From HB2-32-21 sp041603535 (GTDB lineage: Bacteria > Pseudomonadota > Gammaproteobacteria > Pseudomonadales > Porticoccaceae), in NCBI GenBank assembly GCA_041603535.1, contig JBFIEE010000007.1:1-64000 (forward strand): 64,000 nt of DNA, given 5' to 3'. Below the pieces are notes generated by a model. It did not search any database. It saw nothing but the letters and a program-made list of their open reading frames with translations, and was not told the origin of the DNA. The stretch's first letter is position 1. Each line of letters starts with the position of its first letter. The translations under genes were made by a program, and so were the position numbers. Of the stretch, positions 1 through 7,872 are shown piece after piece.

Positions 1-182
1 CGTATATCGAGGACCACCAGATCCCAGCCACCTGCGCTGGCTTCGCGCATACCCGCATAACCGTCTGCTACTGTGGTAACGGCGAATCCGGCATCGCGTA
101 GATGCAAGCTCACCAGCTCAGCGATATCGCGCTCGTCTTCCACCACCAGCACTTTGTGCTGTCGCGCGTTGCCACCTTGCAT
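1..182 (-). CDS. Response regulator, receiver domain (partial, runs off left edge)
   Basis: The reverse strand from an ATG at 182 encodes about 60 residues before the window ends. The start of a receiver domain is clear: a hydrophobic strand ending in the acidic pair (KVLVVEDERD), then helix 1, and a second strand ending in LVVLDI, whose Asp is the expected phosphorylation site. An AGGAAGG ribosome-binding site lies just upstream of the ATG. The output domain is outside the window, so its target cannot be told; an OmpR-type DNA-binding regulator is the commonest possibility but is a guess. It is separated by 185 bp from the next gene on the same strand. Confidence 0.85.
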   Translation of the reverse strand, partial: MQGGNARQHKVLVVEDERDIAELVSLHLRDAGFAVTTVADGYAGMREASAGGWDLVVLDI

Positions 183-367
183 CCGCCCTTCCTCGCGCCG
201 TTTTTTTTCGCGTTGGCTATACCAATGCAATATTAGACGCGGCTTATCACAAATGTTTCACAACAATCGTTTTATTCTGGTATTCGCGAAAACCTCCCGA
301 CCTGAAGTAGCGAACCGCTGGCCTGCGATGCCGCGCTCACTACCCCAGGCCCGGAGCTTCCCCCTCG

Positions 368-721
368 CTAGATCTCGTCGCGGCCCGGCCCCAGCAGTGG
401 ACAGAGAAAATAGGCATCCTCATCGTCCATTGCGCCGTTCTCATTGCCATCTACCCACCAGCGACCACCCAGATAACCGACATCTCCCGGCCCAAACTCC
501 GTAGCCAGACCACTGGAACCCTCTCCGGGGAATAACTGCTGGAACTGGCCATTTGCTGGCAGGTCCGCCAATACTATGGAATCGTAGAATTGCCCCTGCG
601 ATGTCACATACACCACCGGGCCCGTACCGCGGCCAGTGTCGCGTGGCTTCGCCCACGCGGTGCTGCTCAAGGCAATGGTGCCAGCCAGGGTAATCGTCGT
701 TAGTACACTTGCCGTGCTCAT
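368..721 (-). CDS. Small exported protein with an EF-hand-like loop
   Basis: A 117-residue protein of unknown function. I chose the ATG at 721 because AAGGAG sits directly upstream; an in-frame ATG further out lacks such a site. Residues 1 to about 24 form a signal peptide (hydrophobic core, then AWA before KP), so the mature protein should be periplasmic or secreted. Near the C-terminus the stretch DGNENGAMDDED has Asp/Asn at positions 1, 3, 5, 9 and 12, like an EF-hand calcium loop, and one Cys follows. No enzyme motif is visible. It stands alone between the response regulator and the acyl-CoA ligase. Confidence 0.65.
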   Translation of the reverse strand: MSTASVLTTITLAGTIALSSTAWAKPRDTGRGTGPVVYVTSQGQFYDSIVLADLPANGQFQQLFPGEGSSGLATEFGPGDVGYLGGRWWVDGNENGAMDDEDAYFLCPLLGPGRDEI

Positions 722-856
722 ATCGAACTCCTTTTTACTTGAGGTAGTTCGTTGAGCATGACACCGGCTAATCACACGGATATCGCCGCCACATCACTTT
801 TTTATCACAGACGGCTTTTTTATCGTGCGTTTACCATGACTACGGGACAGCCTGAC

Positions 857-2419
857 TCAGACTATGCGGCTATTCGTTTTACCCCAGTATCGATCCTTAA
901 CCAGCCGCTTGTAGAGTTTGCCTGTAGGCAGCCGGGGTAATTCATCCATAAAGTCGACGCTTCTTGGGCATTTGTAGTGGGCGATATGCTCGCGGGCATA
1001 CGCCAGAATTTCCGCGGCAAGGGCATCGTCACCGACAACACCCGTTGCGGTCTGCACGACGGCCTTCACTTCTTCGCCCATTTCTTCGTTAGGCACCCCG
1101 ATGACAGCCACGTCGGCGATTTTGGGATGCATGACCAGGGCATCTTCAATTTCCTGAGGGTAGATATTCACACCGCCGGAAATAATCATAAAAGTGGCGC
1201 GGTCGGTCAAATACAAAAACCCGTCATTGTCCACATAGCCGACATCGCCCAGTGCGCTCCAGTTAGGGTGTTGCGGATGTTGTGATTCTTTAGTTTTACC
1301 GGCATCTTTGTGATAAGCAAAAGACATCTTTGGCAATTCAAAATAAATCAGGCCGGGCTCACCCACGGGCAGTTCCTGACCGTCGTCGCCGCAGACATGC
1401 AAAACACCGAGAACGGGTTTCCCGACCGTTCCGGGGTGGTCGAGCCATTCCTGCGGGCGACAGTGGGTGAGGCCATTCAGCTCAGTGCCACCGTAATATT
1501 CGTAAATAATCGGCCCCCACCAGTCAAACATCTGCCGCTTAATGCCTTCCGGGCAGGGCGCAGCCGCATGAATGGCAACTTTATGGGATGACAGATCGTA
1601 ACGGGTACGGATTTCTTCCGGCATTTTCAGTATGCGGGTGAACATGGTCGGCACCCACTGACTGTGTGTCACTTTATATTTTTCAATGGCCTCGAGGGCG
1701 CCGACCTCGTCAAACCTGGGCATCATGACCACCGTGCCGCCAAGGGCCTGCATCGCGGTACAGAAAGACAGCGGCGCAGAATGATAGAGCGGTGCTGGCG
1801 ATAGATACACAGAATCTTCCGTGACGCCCCATAGCGTTTTCTGCATACCACCGACGGCCCCGGCATCGTCAGTAATTTTACGCTTCGACATGGGTCGGAT
1901 AACGCCTTTCGGACGTCCCGTGGTGCCCGAGCTATAGAGCATAAACTGGCCAGCAGGCTCGTCGGCAAGCTTTTCAGCGGGATAGCGGGCGATGGCGTCC
2001 TCATAGCGCTCGTAGCCGTCGGCAACGCGATCTACGCAATCAACCATCAACCAGGTGTGGCAGTTGGGTGCGAACTGATGCAGATTACCCGCCACGCCCG
2101 CCATGCGCTGCGACGAAATAATTACCCCGGCGCCGCAATTGTCGAGAATGTACCCGGCCTCTTCGTCGGTAAGGTATTGATTAATGGTCGTCAAATACAG
2201 ACCCGAGCGCATCGCCGCCCAGATCACCTCAAAAAACCTGAGGTTGTTTTCCATAAAAATAGCCACATGGTCGCCGGGCCGCAGGCCCTTGTCCCACATC
2301 AGCTGGGCGAGCTGGTTGGAGCGGTCGTCCAGTTCTTTATAGGTCGTTTGCTCACCGGTGACGGAATTGATAACTGCTGCTTTCTCTGGGGTTTTTTCAG
2401 CCCACGTGCCTGGATACAT
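857..2419 (-). CDS. AMP-forming acyl-CoA ligase
   Basis: A 520-residue member of the adenylate-forming family that activates a carboxylic acid with ATP and joins it to CoA in the cytoplasm. The AMP/ATP signature YSSGTTGRPKG is at about 162-172, a YGGTE-type adenylate motif lies mid-protein, and the C-terminal PTGK lysine needed for adenylation is present. The start has a GGGGAG site upstream. It reads in the same direction as the P450 gene, 101 bp downstream of it, so oxidised products of the P450 might be activated here. Length and sequence fit the medium/long-chain or cyclic-acid FadD-like group; the substrate cannot be assigned. Confidence 0.9.
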   Translation of the reverse strand: MYPGTWAEKTPEKAAVINSVTGEQTTYKELDDRSNQLAQLMWDKGLRPGDHVAIFMENNLRFFEVIWAAMRSGLYLTTINQYLTDEEAGYILDNCGAGVIISSQRMAGVAGNLHQFAPNCHTWLMVDCVDRVADGYERYEDAIARYPAEKLADEPAGQFMLYSSGTTGRPKGVIRPMSKRKITDDAGAVGGMQKTLWGVTEDSVYLSPAPLYHSAPLSFCTAMQALGGTVVMMPRFDEVGALEAIEKYKVTHSQWVPTMFTRILKMPEEIRTRYDLSSHKVAIHAAAPCPEGIKRQMFDWWGPIIYEYYGGTELNGLTHCRPQEWLDHPGTVGKPVLGVLHVCGDDGQELPVGEPGLIYFELPKMSFAYHKDAGKTKESQHPQHPNWSALGDVGYVDNDGFLYLTDRATFMIISGGVNIYPQEIEDALVMHPKIADVAVIGVPNEEMGEEVKAVVQTATGVVGDDALAAEILAYAREHIAHYKCPRSVDFMDELPRLPTGKLYKRLVKDRYWGKTNSRIV

Positions 2420-2520
2420 TGCCTGCTCCCCGGTTGGTATTTATGTCATGCTATTGACTAGTTTATGGTCGTACCGTGTGGCTTGCAAAGGCCAGTTGTT
2501 ATAGCGGTCTTCAAGCTGTG

Positions 2521-3774
2521 TCAAACGACGTGCTTTGCCGCGAACTCGCAGGTCATAGGTAAAGCACTGAGCCCGCGAAAACTCAAACTGTCCAGCCAAC
2601 TCGGCTCGCCGCCCACCAACACCGGATTTAGTAAACGCTGGGCCAGTATAGGGAACGCGACGCGGCCCTCCAGGCGGGCCAGCGGTGCACCGATACAAAA
2701 GTGGATGCCATGGCCGAAAGCAAACTGGCCCAACGCGGTACCGGTAGAAACCTGCCGGCGAATATTGAAGGTATGGGGGTCGGCAAAGGCCTCAGGATCG
2801 CGGTTGGCGGCGTTGATCATGGCGAACACCCGCTGACCCCGCTTGATGGTATATCCGCCAAACTCGATATCCACGCTGGCGACGCGGGTCACCGCGGCGT
2901 TGGGACCGTCGTGGCGGAGCACTTCTTCAACCGCCTGCTCACCCAGTTGCGGATGCGCGCGCAGATCCCGCCATTGCTCGGGGTGCTTCATAAAATAATA
3001 CATGCCAGTCGCCAGCAGGTTGCCGGTGGTTTCGTGGCCGGCAAAGAGCAGTTGAATACAGGTCGCCACCAGCTCCTTATCGTTAAGCACCTTGCCTTCA
3101 TCTTCAGCGCGAATCAGATCGGTAATCATGTCCTCTCGTGGCCGGCGACGGCGCTCGGCAATCAACTCACGAAATGCATCACTCATCTCTTTGGTGGCGG
3201 CCTCGGCGCGCTGGTACTTGTCTGGCGTGACCTTGGAACCGCCGACGAACAGGCCGATATCGTCTGACCAGATTTTGAAATGCTCAATTTCCGAGCGCGG
3301 CGCACCGAGCATTTCCATGATGACGGAAGCCGGCACGCGGTAGGCGATGTCGCGAATAAAATCCAGCGTCGGCAGTTTTTCCGCTTCGTCGATCACTTCA
3401 TTAACAATTTCCGCAATACGCGGCGCCATGCCGTTAACCGCGCTAGAGGTAAACCCCCGGTTGAGCAGTCGGCGCAGGCGAGTGTGGTCGGGCGGGTCGA
3501 GGAATACGGCCCACAGACCCACCGAGGATTCCAGATTTTGCACACGGACGCGTTGCTCATCGCCCAAAGATTCAAAAAACGGCCGCATGCGCTCGGAGGA
3601 AAAGCGCTTGTCGAGCAGGATGGTTTTGCAGTCTTCAAAGCGCGTGACAACCCAGCCGCGCGCGGTATCGCTCCAGTGTACCGGGGCTTCCTGCTGCAAT
3701 CGGGCGAACAGGGGAAAGGGGTTGTTAATTACGTTCGCATCGGTTGGATCAAACTGTAATGGTCCTGTACTCAT
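2521..3774 (-). CDS. Cytochrome P450 monooxygenase
   Basis: A soluble bacterial P450 of 417 residues. The I-helix oxygen-activation motif AGHETT is at 245-250, the K-helix ExxR pair is E284/R287, and the heme-ligand loop FAFGHGIHFCIG places the cysteine thiolate at C360. An in-frame start lies farther upstream, but the ATG at 3774 has AGGAG immediately before it and gives the usual family length. It hydroxylates an unactivated carbon using electrons from a ferredoxin/reductase pair, and neither partner is encoded nearby. Its neighbours (acyl-CoA ligase, VOC protein, luciferase-like oxidoreductase) suggest a catabolic role on a lipid or alicyclic substrate. Confidence 0.95.
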   Translation of the reverse strand: MSTGPLQFDPTDANVINNPFPLFARLQQEAPVHWSDTARGWVVTRFEDCKTILLDKRFSSERMRPFFESLGDEQRVRVQNLESSVGLWAVFLDPPDHTRLRRLLNRGFTSSAVNGMAPRIAEIVNEVIDEAEKLPTLDFIRDIAYRVPASVIMEMLGAPRSEIEHFKIWSDDIGLFVGGSKVTPDKYQRAEAATKEMSDAFRELIAERRRRPREDMITDLIRAEDEGKVLNDKELVATCIQLLFAGHETTGNLLATGMYYFMKHPEQWRDLRAHPQLGEQAVEEVLRHDGPNAAVTRVASVDIEFGGYTIKRGQRVFAMINAANRDPEAFADPHTFNIRRQVSTGTALGQFAFGHGIHFCIGAPLARLEGRVAFPILAQRLLNPVLVGGEPSWLDSLSFRGLSALPMTCEFAAKHVV

Positions 3775-3901
3775 GCCGTCTCCTGCTACCGTCCGGATGC
3801 TGTTGGTGGTCATCCTACCAACAGTTCTTAATGAATGGCTTTGTGCCAGCTTCCAGCGCCAGATGGTCAGGCAAGGCGCATCGAGACCAGCGGTACATGC
3901 G

Positions 3902-4279
3902 CTAAGTCGCGGCCGTCGGTTTGGCAAAACTCAGTTCATGACCGTCTGGATCACGTACGTGAAAATAGCGCTCGCCCCAACTGCCGTTATCGGGTTGAGT
4001 TTCAGTCGCGTAACCCGCGTCAATGACCTGTTTATACACGGCGTCTACATCTTCAACAAAGAAAATTACCCGCCCCCACAGCTCCCTTGAGTCGCGCTCG
4101 CCACGCAACAGGTTGACGTGACAGTACCCCGCCGAAAGACAGGTAAATCGCGAAGCTTCGCCACCGTATCGAACCTCCATGCCCAACATTTGGTAAAAAG
4201 CAATGCTCCTTGCCATATCGCCCGTGACAAAAGTTATGGCATCAATTCGGCTCAGGTGGGATGTCACCTTATTTTCCAT
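3902..4279 (-). CDS. VOC-family (glyoxalase/dioxygenase-fold) protein
   Basis: A 125-residue single-domain protein of the vicinal oxygen chelate superfamily. It begins with the typical strand and helix (FVTGDMARSIAFYQMLGME) and ends with the metal-site segment RDPDGHELSF, whose Glu is the usual last metal ligand. Such proteins act as lyases, isomerases, extradiol dioxygenases or resistance proteins; nothing here separates these. An AAGG site precedes the ATG. It follows the luciferase-like oxidoreductase on the same strand with 78 bp between them and precedes the P450, so the genes are probably co-transcribed. Confidence 0.8.
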   Translation of the reverse strand: MENKVTSHLSRIDAITFVTGDMARSIAFYQMLGMEVRYGGEASRFTCLSAGYCHVNLLRGERDSRELWGRVIFFVEDVDAVYKQVIDAGYATETQPDNGSWGERYFHVRDPDGHELSFAKPTAAT

Positions 4280-4357
4280 CAGCCTTACCCCTAATGCAGT
4301 TGTCGTTCACTCTGTCAGCCCGTCGCACTGCGACGCCTGTCCGTAATTTAAGCCACG

Positions 4358-5158
4358 CTACGTTCTATGGATAGCTTCCATTGCTGCGATAATTTCACGC
4401 GCACTGTCATAGCGTTGACTATGTACCAGCGTAGTAACGCCAACATCGCGATAGGCAGCCATGAGATCCGCACACTGCCTGACGTCATTGACGGGCAACT
4501 GAGTAAACGCCACCACCTGCTGGGAGGTTTTACCGGCGCTCAGCGCCTGTACCTGGTAATCATCGATCCAGGGTTTGAGCGCTTCCGGTGACAGGCGCAT
4601 CGGCAACCAACCGTCGCCATAGGCCAGCGCCCGCGCAATGGCATGGGGTGGTGCACCGCCGATAAGTATGGGCGGCCTGGACGGCCGCGGTCGAAATAAA
4701 AACCGCTGACCGTTCAGCACTACTTCGTCATTGCCAAATGCCGCGTGAAGGAATTCAAGCACCGATCGCGAATCGTTTACCCGCTGCCGCATATCGAGCC
4801 CGAGAGCCTGAAATTCCGGCAGCATCCAGCCGATACCCACGCCCAACTGCAGGCGATCTTCGGCAAGCTCCTGTAAGGTGGCAACCAGCCTGGCGGTGAT
4901 TAGCGGCGGGCGATAGGGCAAAATCAGGGCGCCGGTGCCGAGTCCTATATGCTTTGTCTTGCCCGCGAGATAAGCCAGCGTGATGAGCGGGTCGAGGTAA
5001 CGGCCATCCGAGCCTTCTGCGTCGTCTGGCGGAATGGCGATATGCTCGGCCACCCACAGCGAATCCATGCCGATCTGTTCGGCGTACTGCGCGCACTCGG
5101 TCATGGTCTGACGTGTCGACTGAGCACCCATGTTGCGAATAGCAATCCCGAGCTTCAT
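4358..5158 (-). CDS. Luciferase-like (LLM class) flavin-dependent oxidoreductase
   Basis: A 266-residue TIM-barrel protein of the bacterial luciferase superfamily, closest in style to the F420-dependent subgroup. The family landmarks are the N-terminal LGIAIRNMG strand, MDSLWVAEH, the LGTGALILPYRPP segment and LGVGIGW. The bound cofactor (FMN or F420) cannot be told from sequence. It starts only 4 bp after the EthD-domain gene stops, so the two are probably co-translated. A role oxidising a catabolic intermediate is likely from context. A second family member lies at 58572-59552. Confidence 0.85.
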   Translation of the reverse strand: MKLGIAIRNMGAQSTRQTMTECAQYAEQIGMDSLWVAEHIAIPPDDAEGSDGRYLDPLITLAYLAGKTKHIGLGTGALILPYRPPLITARLVATLQELAEDRLQLGVGIGWMLPEFQALGLDMRQRVNDSRSVLEFLHAAFGNDEVVLNGQRFLFRPRPSRPPILIGGAPPHAIARALAYGDGWLPMRLSPEALKPWIDDYQVQALSAGKTSQQVVAFTQLPVNDVRQCADLMAAYRDVGVTTLVHSQRYDSAREIIAAMEAIHRT

Positions 5159-5162
5159 GGCA

Positions 5163-5564
5163 TTACTCGCTTATGTCCGCGCTCATTGTCTCGTCGGCGT
5201 TATATATCTCGTGTTCCGTGCCATACCACATCGGTGAATTGGCGAGGTCGATAAAGTTTTTCTCATCCTCATACAGCGCCGCAAAGGCGGATTTGGCCGC
5301 AGCGGTGACGGACGCCCGCAACATCGTATCGACATCGTCCCACCACAACTCGGCGATGCCATCAAACGGTTCTGGCGACTGCCGAAACGCCGCCGCCTGG
5401 GCGGATAACTTGTCAAAGCCACTGTGAAATTGTACATAACGCCGAAAACCCAGCACCGGTTGCAAACCCATGACCAGATCCGCGTGTGTGTTGCGCCAGT
5501 AGGCCTGAAAAGCCTCGCGGCTTAGCGTCGGTAATCTGCGTAAACAAAAAGCCAGCTTTATCAT
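5163..5564 (-). CDS. EthD-domain protein
   Basis: A 133-residue protein of the EthD family (dimeric alpha/beta-barrel fold), with the characteristic start IKLAFCLRR followed by FQAYWRNTHADLV. The family is named for a protein needed for ethyl tert-butyl ether breakdown, but most members have no known reaction. The ATG at 5564 is chosen because GGGG lies at the right distance and the preceding in-frame extension does not resemble the family. It is the first gene of a minus-strand group (EthD, luciferase-like, VOC, P450, ligase) and is divergent from the aldolase-like gene across 93 bp. Confidence 0.8.
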   Translation of the reverse strand: MIKLAFCLRRLPTLSREAFQAYWRNTHADLVMGLQPVLGFRRYVQFHSGFDKLSAQAAAFRQSPEPFDGIAELWWDDVDTMLRASVTAAAKSAFAALYEDEKNFIDLANSPMWYGTEHEIYNADETMSADISE

Positions 5565-5588
5565 TTTTATCCCCTGCTTTTGAACAGC

Positions 5589-5619
5589 TTGCAGCGATGC
5601 TAGCATGAAGAGCTATACT
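5589..5619 (+). promoter_or_regulatory. Possible sigma70-type promoter
   Basis: TTGCAG at 5589-5594 and TATACT at 5614-5619 are separated by 19 bp, wider than optimal. They lie about 40 bp before the aldolase-like gene in the short divergent region shared with the EthD gene. The match is partial, so this is tentative. Confidence 0.3.
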
Positions 5620-5657
5620 TCAGGTCTGCGAAATTCAACGATGAAGAGGACAGGATC

Positions 5658-6431
5658 ATGCCATTGCCTGCGAAAACAACCACTAGCCCTGTGCAGCAGC
5701 AAGTATCGCCAGAGGAATGGGCAGCCCGTGTCGAACTGGCGGCTTGCTATCGACTAGTCGCCCATTATGGGTGGGATGATCTGATTGCCAACCACATTTC
5801 CATGCGGGTGCCTGGGCCGGAAGAACACTTTCTGCTCAACCCCTTTGGTTTGATGTTTCATGAAATCACGGCCTCCAGTCTGGTCAAAGTCGACCTGGCG
5901 GGCAATTTGATGAGTGAGTCAGAATACAAAATCAACAAGGCTGGATACATTATTCACAGCGCCATCCATGAGCATCGCCCCGATGTGACCTGCGTATTTC
6001 ATACTCACTCGACATCGGGTATGGCGGTATCAGCCCACCGCGACGGCTTGTTGCCCCTGGCTCAGTCGTCGATGGTGGCCTTGAGTTCAATCACCTACCA
6101 TGATTACGAAGGCGTAGCCTTGAATCCCGAAGAGAAAGCTCGTTTGGTCGCTGACCTGGGCAATGAGTGGACCATGATATTACGTAATCACGGCCTGTTG
6201 ACCTGCGGTATCAGTGCTGTCGATGCCTTTTATCGTCTGTATTTTCTGGAGCGGGCCTGCGATGTTCAGGTGGCCGCACTGGCCGGTGGCGCGCCGCTGG
6301 TATTCCCTTCCGAGGCAGTACAAACCCTTACTAAAAAGCAGGGTGCCGGGGCCTTTGGCAAGGGAGCTAATCTTGCCTGGCCAGCGTTATTACGACTGAT
6401 GGATGCTAAAGATCCCTCGTTCAGAGACTAG
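5658..6431 (+). CDS. Class II aldolase/adducin-family protein
   Basis: A 257-residue protein with the class II (zinc) aldolase/adducin fold. Visible landmarks are the phosphate-loop-like ANHISMR segment near 44-50, the zinc-binding FHTHS (HxH at 115-117) and a third His in ILRNHGLLTCG. Members include L-fuculose-phosphate aldolase and ribulose-phosphate epimerase, but this adducin-like subgroup commonly occurs in catabolic clusters with unknown substrates. The ATG has AGGACAGG upstream. It is first in a plus-strand series with a crotonase, a small GIY-YIG-like protein and an acyl-CoA dehydrogenase. Confidence 0.85.
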   Translation: MPLPAKTTTSPVQQQVSPEEWAARVELAACYRLVAHYGWDDLIANHISMRVPGPEEHFLLNPFGLMFHEITASSLVKVDLAGNLMSESEYKINKAGYIIHSAIHEHRPDVTCVFHTHSTSGMAVSAHRDGLLPLAQSSMVALSSITYHDYEGVALNPEEKARLVADLGNEWTMILRNHGLLTCGISAVDAFYRLYFLERACDVQVAALAGGAPLVFPSEAVQTLTKKQGAGAFGKGANLAWPALLRLMDAKDPSFRD

Positions 6432-6567
6432 TTTACAGGACAGTTTCAGAGGTCGGGCCGACCGGAATTCGGGGAGTAGTCTCAGGCTTTAAAACCTGGC
6501 AAGAGAGTACGCTTACAGAATTTTATAACTACGACATAGGTCGATTATATAAACAGGAGCAAGTCAT

Positions 6568-7323
6568 ATGGCAAGAGTTCGAATTGAAGAAAACGGTGCA
6601 GTGCGCACCGTTACGTTGACCCGCGCAGACAAGCGTAACGCCCTGGATAACCAGATGCTCGACGAGCTGGAAGCTGCCTTCGCAGTGACACCGCCTGATG
6701 CTGAGCGACTCACTGTCATTCGCGCTGAAGGCCCGGTATTTTGCTCTGGTATGGATTTGAAAGCCCGCCAGGAAACCATTGGCGGCATAGCGCCCATCGA
6801 AAGCATGCTCTACGCCATTGAGACCTACCCCCTGCCGGTGGTCGGCGTGGTCCAGGGCGACGCCATCGCCGGTGGTAACGAACTGGCCCTGCATTGCGAT
6901 ATCGTGGTCGCGGTAAGCACCGCCCGCTTCGGTATGTCGCTGGCGCAAATCGGTCTGGCGCCGACCTGGTTCCTCGCCAAAAAGTTAATGGAAGTCGCGG
7001 GGCCGGTTAAAACCCGGGAGTTCCTCTTTCTCGGCGACCCGTTTCCGGCTACTCGCATGTTCGACATGGGCCTGATCGCCCGCGTTGCGGAGCCCGAAGA
7101 TTTTGAGGCCGAGGCGCAAAAAATCATTGATCGGCTGGCGGCCAATGCACCCCTGTCGCTGAAAGCCATGAAAGGTTTACTGGTGCGACAAATGTGCTTC
7201 CGTGATGGTGTTTACCATAAGGATGTCGACAAGCTGGTTGAAATAGCCAGTAGTAGCCAGGATGGCCGTGAGGGCACGGCCGCCCGCCTGGAGCGACGGG
7301 TTCCGGTATTTAAGGGCAAATAA
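6568..7323 (+). CDS. Enoyl-CoA hydratase/isomerase (crotonase) family protein
   Basis: A 251-residue crotonase-fold enzyme acting on an acyl-CoA thioester. The oxyanion-hole segments are present (CSGMDLKA and GDAIAGGNELAL, the latter providing Glu at about 105, the first catalytic acid of hydratases). The second hydratase Glu, normally in a PExxLG-type segment, is not seen in the corresponding LAQIGLAP stretch. It may therefore be an isomerase, hydrolase or lyase rather than a classical hydratase. A GGAGC site precedes the ATG. A short inverted repeat (CCCGATTAATCGGG-like, 7325-7338) directly follows the stop but lacks a T-run. Confidence 0.85.
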   Translation: MARVRIEENGAVRTVTLTRADKRNALDNQMLDELEAAFAVTPPDAERLTVIRAEGPVFCSGMDLKARQETIGGIAPIESMLYAIETYPLPVVGVVQGDAIAGGNELALHCDIVVAVSTARFGMSLAQIGLAPTWFLAKKLMEVAGPVKTREFLFLGDPFPATRMFDMGLIARVAEPEDFEAEAQKIIDRLAANAPLSLKAMKGLLVRQMCFRDGVYHKDVDKLVEIASSSQDGREGTAARLERRVPVFKGK

Positions 7324-7391
7324 CCCGAATTAATCGGGCCACAATATAAAGACAGAATAAAAATAAATTCTCTGGTAGCCGGAGGTACACC

Positions 7392-7733
7392 GTGTCAATT
7401 CGTTTAAGTAAACCGTTCACTGCGCTTAACCCGGAAAATATTAGCCGTATACAGGGCCAGCTTGGCGTCTACCAGTTAGCTGACGCCAGCGGCGAAATTT
7501 TCTACATCGGCTACGCTGGCGGCAGATCATTGTTTGGTTTGCACGGCGAGCTGAAGCGTGAGTTGCTCGCCCACGAAAACCGGGCCATTCAGTTTCGCTG
7601 TGAAGTAAATATGCAATACATCAGCCGATACGAGGAGCTATTAATGCTCCACATGGCCGACCACGGCGAATTACCGGAACGCGTGCGGCGCGAATACCCC
7701 CATAAAATTGGCCGGCTATCGCCGGGTAACTAG
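7392..7733 (+). CDS. Small GIY-YIG-like protein
   Basis: A 113-residue protein starting at GTG behind a strong GGAGG site. Its core has the order expected of a GIY-YIG nuclease: GVY at 25-27, YIG at 38-40, an Arg at 45 in a helix start, and a Glu pair at 81-82 in RYEELLML. These match the two Tyr, the Arg and the metal-binding Glu of that fold. No additional DNA-binding domain is present. It lies within a fatty-acid-type gene series, which is odd for a nuclease, so a non-nuclease role is possible. The family assignment rests on motif spacing only. Confidence 0.5.
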   Translation: MSIRLSKPFTALNPENISRIQGQLGVYQLADASGEIFYIGYAGGRSLFGLHGELKRELLAHENRAIQFRCEVNMQYISRYEELLMLHMADHGELPERVRREYPHKIGRLSPGN

Positions 7734-7761
7734 CCGCTTACTGGAAGCGGCCAGCTATTAG

Positions 7762-7782
7762 CTATTAACTATTAACTATTAA
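7762..7782. repeat. Heptanucleotide tandem repeat (CTATTAA)x3
   Basis: Three perfect CTATTAA units, flanked by degenerate copies (about 7754-7797), lie between the GIY-YIG-like gene and the acyl-CoA dehydrogenase gene. The tract is AT-rich within a GC-richer neighbourhood. It lies outside coding sequence, so length changes would alter spacing rather than reading frame. Confidence 0.8.
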
Positions 7783-7872
7783 CCGCTAATTATTAACTGC
7801 GTAACTGCACGACACCACCAGCGACAGCGACTCCACCGTAACGAAGAATACGCAGAGGCAAGCGAGGACAAC

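Noticed and set aside
3347..4090. Open frame of 247 codons on the plus strand
   Set aside because: It is antisense to the P450 and VOC genes, both with clear motifs; its composition is that of a shadow frame.
7325..7338. Inverted repeat after the crotonase gene considered as a terminator
   Set aside because: The stem is only five pairs with a short AT loop and is not followed by a T-run; the next gene reads on in the same direction.
7754..7797. Repeat cluster considered as a CRISPR array
   Set aside because: Units are seven bases with no spacers and there are no cas genes.
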